Below are positions 59,866 through 64,000 of a DNA stretch of 64,000 bases, in pieces. The notes below the pieces were generated by a model. That model worked only from the letters and a program-made list of their open reading frames with translations, ran no database searches and was not told the origin of the DNA. Position 1 is the first letter of the stretch. Every line of letters starts with the position of its first letter. Origin of the DNA: an uncultured Methylococcaceae bacterium (lineage in GTDB: Bacteria > Pseudomonadota > Gammaproteobacteria > Methylococcales > Methylomonadaceae); assembly GCA_913056195.1 (NCBI GenBank), contig CAJXMF010000004.1:33090-97089 (forward strand), in the 5' to 3' direction. The position numbers and the translations under genes were made by a program.

Positions 59866-61521
59866 TCAGCTCATCGCTGACTTAAGACCTAAATGTTGTC
59901 TGATTTTCCAGGACAAGCCCCCGACCCGCTGCATTTTTCGCTTAACGGCGGCTTCAAAGACGTCTTCAGTCGCCAAAACATATGCAGCCTGTTTCGCCCG
60001 TGTGACAGCCGTATACAGCAATTCTTTACTCAACACAGGATTCATTTCATCCGGCAGTACCATCAAAACCTCTGCAAATTCAGAACCCTGACTCTTGTGA
60101 ATCGTCATCGCATAACAGGTCTGACACTGCGGCATCCGCCCTGGCAGCACGCGATGTAGCCTGCCATCTGCCCGGACGAAAAATATCATCAACTGCCCCT
60201 CGTCATCCGGCAAACACAAGCCAATATCACCATTGAATAACTGCATACGCGCATTATTCTCGACCACCATAACCGGACGTCCCGCATACCACTGCCGACG
60301 CAAATCGATCGCGCCTTCGCGATGCCATGTTTTTTCGATGCGATAATTCATATCCTGAACCGATAGCGGGCCATAGCGATTCGCACACAACACCTGAAAG
60401 CGATTGAATGCCTGTAAAATTTCGCCAACATCGCCACCCCGCTTAACCAATCGCCAATACGCTGTATATTTCTCCTGCACGAAGTCATCAACATCCTGCT
60501 GCAACAAGCCTACGGAATCCAGGTTTTGCAGCGCGCCCCAGGCCTCCCTCGCCTGTTGACACTTAATCGCCTCGGCCAATGTTTTGATATCGCCCTGAAA
60601 ACGATGTGACTTGAGCAATTCCTGAGTGTGCTCCGGTAAAGCCTCGGTTAAATCGGCCAATACCGATCCCGCCTCAACCGAAGACAATTGCTCTTTATCG
60701 CCCAATAAAATCAATTTTGCACCCGGTTTTAACGCATCAACCAATTTGCTCATCAGGGCTAAATCGACCATCGACACCTCATCGACCACCACCACATCAT
60801 ACGGTAACGGATTATCGGCATCATGCCAAAAATACGGCGTAGGTGGGCGACTCCCCAATAAATGATGCAAGGTTGTTACCTGTTCAGGAATCGATTGTTT
60901 GATAGCGTCTGTACACGGCAAAAAAGGCTTGCTGCCCACGACGGACTCCTGCAGCCGCATCGCCGCTTTGCCCGTTGGTGCGGCCAAAGCAATCGTCAAA
61001 TCAGCGCACTGCTCCAATAACAAAGCCAAAATTTTAACAACCGTTGTCGTCTTTCCCGTCCCTGGCCCGCCACTGATTATGGTTAAACGATGCTTCAAGG
61101 CATTTTCTGCCGCTATTTTTTGCCAATCAACCTCATCAATTAATGCCGGAAAATAGCGCTCAAGTATGACATCCTCCGGCACATCACCTGGCGGTACGCG
61201 AACCAACTCCGCTAATTGCGCGGCCAGGCGCTGCTCATAGGCCCAATAACGCTGCATATACAAGCGATTCTGCTCCAATATCAGCGCTTTGGGCTTTTTA
61301 CCATCGACCAGCCCTGAACGCTCAATCAGTATTTTTTCTTCCGTATTCAATTGAATACAACTATGGCCTTCAGCTTGTGCCGCAGACAAACGCAGCAAAA
61401 TAGCCTGCATGGTTTCTTTAGGCACATCTGAATCTACAAATTGCAGCATAAAACGGGCAAATGCCCGATCTAAACGACGGCACCCCGGTTCCAGGCGATG
61501 AATTTCGTCACACTTCAGTTC
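59866..61521 (-). CDS. recD: Exodeoxyribonuclease V alpha subunit RecD
   Basis: ISGGPGTGKTTTVVKILALLL; VVVDEVSMVDLALMSKLVDAL; MTIHKSQGSEFAEVLMVLP; VTRAKQAAYV. Confidence 0.92.
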   Translation of the reverse strand, partial: ELKCDEIHRLEPGCRRLDRAFARFMLQFVDSDVPKETMQAILLRLSAAQAEGHSCIQLNTEEKILIERSGLVDGKKPKALILEQNRLYMQRYWAYEQRLAAQLAELVRVPPGDVPEDVILERYFPALIDEVDWQKIAAENALKHRLTIISGGPGTGKTTTVVKILALLLEQCADLTIALAAPTGKAAMRLQESVVGSKPFLPCTDAIKQSIPEQVTTLHHLLGSRPPTPYFWHDADNPLPYDVVVVDEVSMVDLALMSKLVDALKPGAKLILLGDKEQLSSVEAGSVLADLTEALPEHTQELLKSHRFQGDIKTLAEAIKCQQAREAWGALQNLDSVGLLQQDVDDFVQEKYTAYWRLVKRGGDVGEILQAFNRFQVLCANRYGPLSVQDMNYRIEKTWHREGAIDLRRQWYAGRPVMVVENNARMQLFNGDIGLCLPDDEGQLMIFFVRADGRLHRVLPGRMPQCQTCYAMTIHKSQGSEFAEVLMVLPDEMNPVLSKELLYTAVTRAKQAAYVLATEDVFEAAVKRKMQRVGGLSWKIRQHLGLKSAMS

Positions 61522-61625
61522 CATTATTCCCCTCACTGAAAATTCCCTCATATTCTACACCGATGTTCAGGAGACATTACGCCTAACGCGGTATAATTAT
61601 CTTTTTTTACCGATTTAAAAGAAAC

Positions 61626-63023
61626 ATGAGCACAGTTAATACCGAAAAACTTTCCAGCGCCCGCTTCAGTGAAGCAACCGACGAATTCGTCGAAATTTTT
61701 ACCGCATCTGTCGATTTTGACCAGCGCATGGCGCAGGAAGATATCGAAGGCTCGGGGGCGCACGCCAAAATGTTACACAAAATCGGCATCCTGACTGAAC
61801 AGGAACTGGCCGATATTGAACGCGGCCTGACTCAAATCAGTGAGGAAATTCAAAGCGGCCAATTTAACTGGTCAATCAAACAAGAAGATGTTCACATGAA
61901 TATCGAAGCTCGTTTGACCGCACTCATCGGCATTGCCGGAAAAAAACTGCACACCGGCCGCTCGCGCAATGACCAGGTAGCGACCGATATTCGCTTGTAT
62001 TTACGCAAGGAAATCGGCCTGATCAAGCGACAACTCAGCCGCTTGCAAAATGCATTACTCGACCTGGCCGAACAGGAAGCCAGCACCGTCATGCCGGGAT
62101 TTACCCATTTGCAGGTCGCACAGCCTGTCACCTTTGGCCATCATTTAATGGCCTGGTTCGAAATGCTCAAACGTGATCGCGAACGCCTGGATGACTGTCT
62201 CAAACGCACCAATATCATGCCATTAGGTGCCGCCGCCCTGGCCGGCACCAGCTATCCGATAGACCGCGTCATGACGGCCGAATTACTGGGCTTTAGCGGC
62301 CCTTCCGCCAACTCACTCGATTCGGTCAGTGATCGTGATTTCGCTATCGAATTCACCGCCGCCGCCAGCTTGATCATGATGCATCTGTCTCGATTTTCTG
62401 AAGAACTGGTGCTGTGGTCCAGCGCCCAATTTGATTTTATCGATATGCCCGACGCATTCTGCACCGGCTCATCCATCATGCCACAAAAGAAAAATCCGGA
62501 TGTGCCCGAACTGGTTCGCGGAAAATCCGGCCGTGTCACCGGCCATTTGATGTCATTATTGATGCTCATGAAGAGCCAGCCATTAGCCTATAACAAAGAT
62601 AATCAAGAGGACAAGGAACCCCTGTTTGATACCGTAGATACACTGTTGAATTGCCTGCACGCCTTTGCCGATATGATGCCGCATATCAAAAGCAAAAAGG
62701 ACAAAATGCACCAGGCGGCACGACGCGGTTTTGCGACAGCCACGGATCTCGCCGATTACCTGGTGCGAAAAGGCATGCCTTTTCGTGATGCCCACGAAGT
62801 GGTCGGGCAAGCGGTTAAATTGGGTCTGAATACGAAACGGGATCTGGCCGACCTGAGTCTGGCCGAATTGCAACAATTCTCAGCCTTAATCGAGCGCGAT
62901 GTCTTCGATATTTTAACCTTGGAAGGCGCCGTTGCAGCACGCAAACATATCGGCGGCACCGCGCCGGAAACCGTTCTGGCCGCCATTAAAGCCGCCAGAG
63001 CCGAAATGTCTAAACGTGAATAA
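61626..63023 (+). CDS. argH: Argininosuccinate lyase
   Basis: [43 protein letters not shown]. Confidence 0.98.
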   Translation: MSTVNTEKLSSARFSEATDEFVEIFTASVDFDQRMAQEDIEGSGAHAKMLHKIGILTEQELADIERGLTQISEEIQSGQFNWSIKQEDVHMNIEARLTALIGIAGKKLHTGRSRNDQVATDIRLYLRKEIGLIKRQLSRLQNALLDLAEQEASTVMPGFTHLQVAQPVTFGHHLMAWFEMLKRDRERLDDCLKRTNIMPLGAAALAGTSYPIDRVMTAELLGFSGPSANSLDSVSDRDFAIEFTAAASLIMMHLSRFSEELVLWSSAQFDFIDMPDAFCTGSSIMPQKKNPDVPELVRGKSGRVTGHLMSLLMLMKSQPLAYNKDNQEDKEPLFDTVDTLLNCLHAFADMMPHIKSKKDKMHQAARRGFATATDLADYLVRKGMPFRDAHEVVGQAVKLGLNTKRDLADLSLAELQQFSALIERDVFDILTLEGAVAARKHIGGTAPETVLAAIKAARAEMSKRE

Positions 63024-63618
63024 AACGGTTATCGACCTGCTCCGTCATGGCGAAGTCCATGGCGGCGGCTGTTTCCGCGGCACACAAGACGACCCACTGA
63101 CTAAAAACGGCTGGCGGCAAATGGATAATCAAACCCAAGCCCACCACTGGCAAGCCATTATCAGCTCACCGCGGAACCGCTGTCTCCGTTTTGCCCAACA
63201 TCTGAGCCAACAACAACACATCCCGTTACAGATTGACGACGACCTGCGCGAAATTCATTTTGGTGATTGGGAAGGCAAACGCCACGAAGACATCCATCAA
63301 CACACGCCTGAATTACTACAAGCGTTCTACCGCAACCCCATCAAAAACACCCCACCGTCAGGAGAGCCCTTTATTGAATTCCAACAGCGCATCACACAAA
63401 GTTGGCATAACGTATTGAACACCTATCATGGTCAACACATTTTGCTCATTACCCATGCCGGCGTGATCCGACTCCTGTTCTCACTGATCTTCAAACTCCC
63501 CTACCCGCAATGCTTTCAGTTTGACCTTCCGCCCGCCAGCTTAACTCGCTTCAGTCATTTTAAAAACGATGGCGAAACGTTCACTCAGCTTAATTTCCTG
63601 CGACCACTTGAGCACTAA
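63016..63618 (+). CDS. Histidine phosphatase family protein (alpha-ribazole phosphatase-like)
   Basis: V(M)[38 protein letters not shown] start overlapping argH stop; [12 protein letters not shown]. Confidence 0.85.
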   Translation: MNKTVIDLLRHGEVHGGGCFRGTQDDPLTKNGWRQMDNQTQAHHWQAIISSPRNRCLRFAQHLSQQQHIPLQIDDDLREIHFGDWEGKRHEDIHQHTPELLQAFYRNPIKNTPPSGEPFIEFQQRITQSWHNVLNTYHGQHILLITHAGVIRLLFSLIFKLPYPQCFQFDLPPASLTRFSHFKNDGETFTQLNFLRPLEH

Positions 63619-63622
63619 ATAC

Positions 63623-63660
63623 AAAAAAGCCCGATACCTATCACAGGAATCGGGCTTTTT
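63623..63660. terminator. Bidirectional terminator
   Basis: AAAAAAGCCCGAT-acctatcacagga-ATCGGGCTTTTT. Confidence 0.9.
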
Positions 63661-63687
63661 CGGCTTGAAATTATCAAATCAATAGGC

Positions 63688-63882
63688 TCAGGCTGTCACA
63701 TCCAGCTGACTACCCATGCTGCCCTTGGCAACGGTTGTTTTTTGAGTTTCAATGGCAGAATTGACCGCATCATCACGGTCGCCATCGCCATCGGGCTGAG
63801 TACCCTCAACCACTTCCCGCGTCTGTTTTGGCACGGTTGTTTGAGCTGTTAGGAACGTACTTGCAGCGGATGAAATATTCAT
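63688..63882 (-). CDS. Small acidic hypothetical protein
   Basis: 64 aa MNISSAASTFLTAQTTVPKQTREVVEGTQPDGDGDRDDAVNSAIETQKTTVAKGSMGSQLDVTA; own terminator; SD-like GGAGAA upstream of ATG. Confidence 0.65.
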   Translation of the reverse strand: MNISSAASTFLTAQTTVPKQTREVVEGTQPDGDGDRDDAVNSAIETQKTTVAKGSMGSQLDVTA

Positions 63883-63948
63883 ACTTTTTCTCCTCTATTC
63901 AATAGATCTGGAGACTTAACCTCACAACCCCAGATACAAACAAAATTA

Positions 63949-64000
63949 GTAACTACTCAGCGTAAATTCTTCTGTGGGCATAGGCTGTTGATTTATCAGG
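63949..64000. mobile_element. Second copy of the MITE-like element, cut by window end
   Basis: All 52 visible nt (GTAACTACTCAGCGTAAATTCTTCTGTGGGCATAGGCTGTTGATTTATCAGG) identical to 41004-41055. Confidence 0.92.

Overview
The window reads as a gammaproteobacterial chromosome segment, mostly core housekeeping genes on both strands. The H4MPT-linked C1 genes (mch, an ATP-grasp protein, beta-RFAP synthase) point to a methylotroph, probably a methanotroph. Main blocks, left to right: EF-P modification (epmA partial, efp, epmB); beta-carbonic anhydrase; tRNA-Leu(GAG)-secG-tpiA-glmM-ftsH-rlmE with divergent yhbY; greA-carB-carA; the H4MPT cluster; a small toxin-antitoxin/DUF2442 patch; pntAB; galU; lpxD; a membrane spermidine-synthase-like protein; htpG; a REC-TPR regulator with a small soluble kinase; holA-lptE-leuS with divergent ybeL-like gene; orphan ParA; GAF-GGDEF; lnt; amtB-glnK; DnaJ/TerB protein; purC; radC; coaBC-dut-algC-argB; DUF4124; yggT-proC; murJ; rpsT; proB-obgE-rpmA-rplU; ispB; recD; argH-histidine phosphatase. 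I found no rRNA, CRISPR array, prophage, transposase, biosynthetic cluster or clear defence island. The strongest non-gene observations are: (1) a 154-bp MITE-like element with 15-bp perfect terminal inverted repeats and an 8-bp target duplication overlapping the amtB stop codon, with a second copy entering at the right edge; (2) an exact 45-bp tandem duplication of the start region of the REC-TPR gene, giving a 13-codon leader ORF ending in an in-frame TAG; (3) a 545-bp hairpin-rich intergenic region upstream of the spermidine-synthase-like gene. I do not see a convincing wholly new multi-gene system. All product calls come from reading the translations, with no database search.
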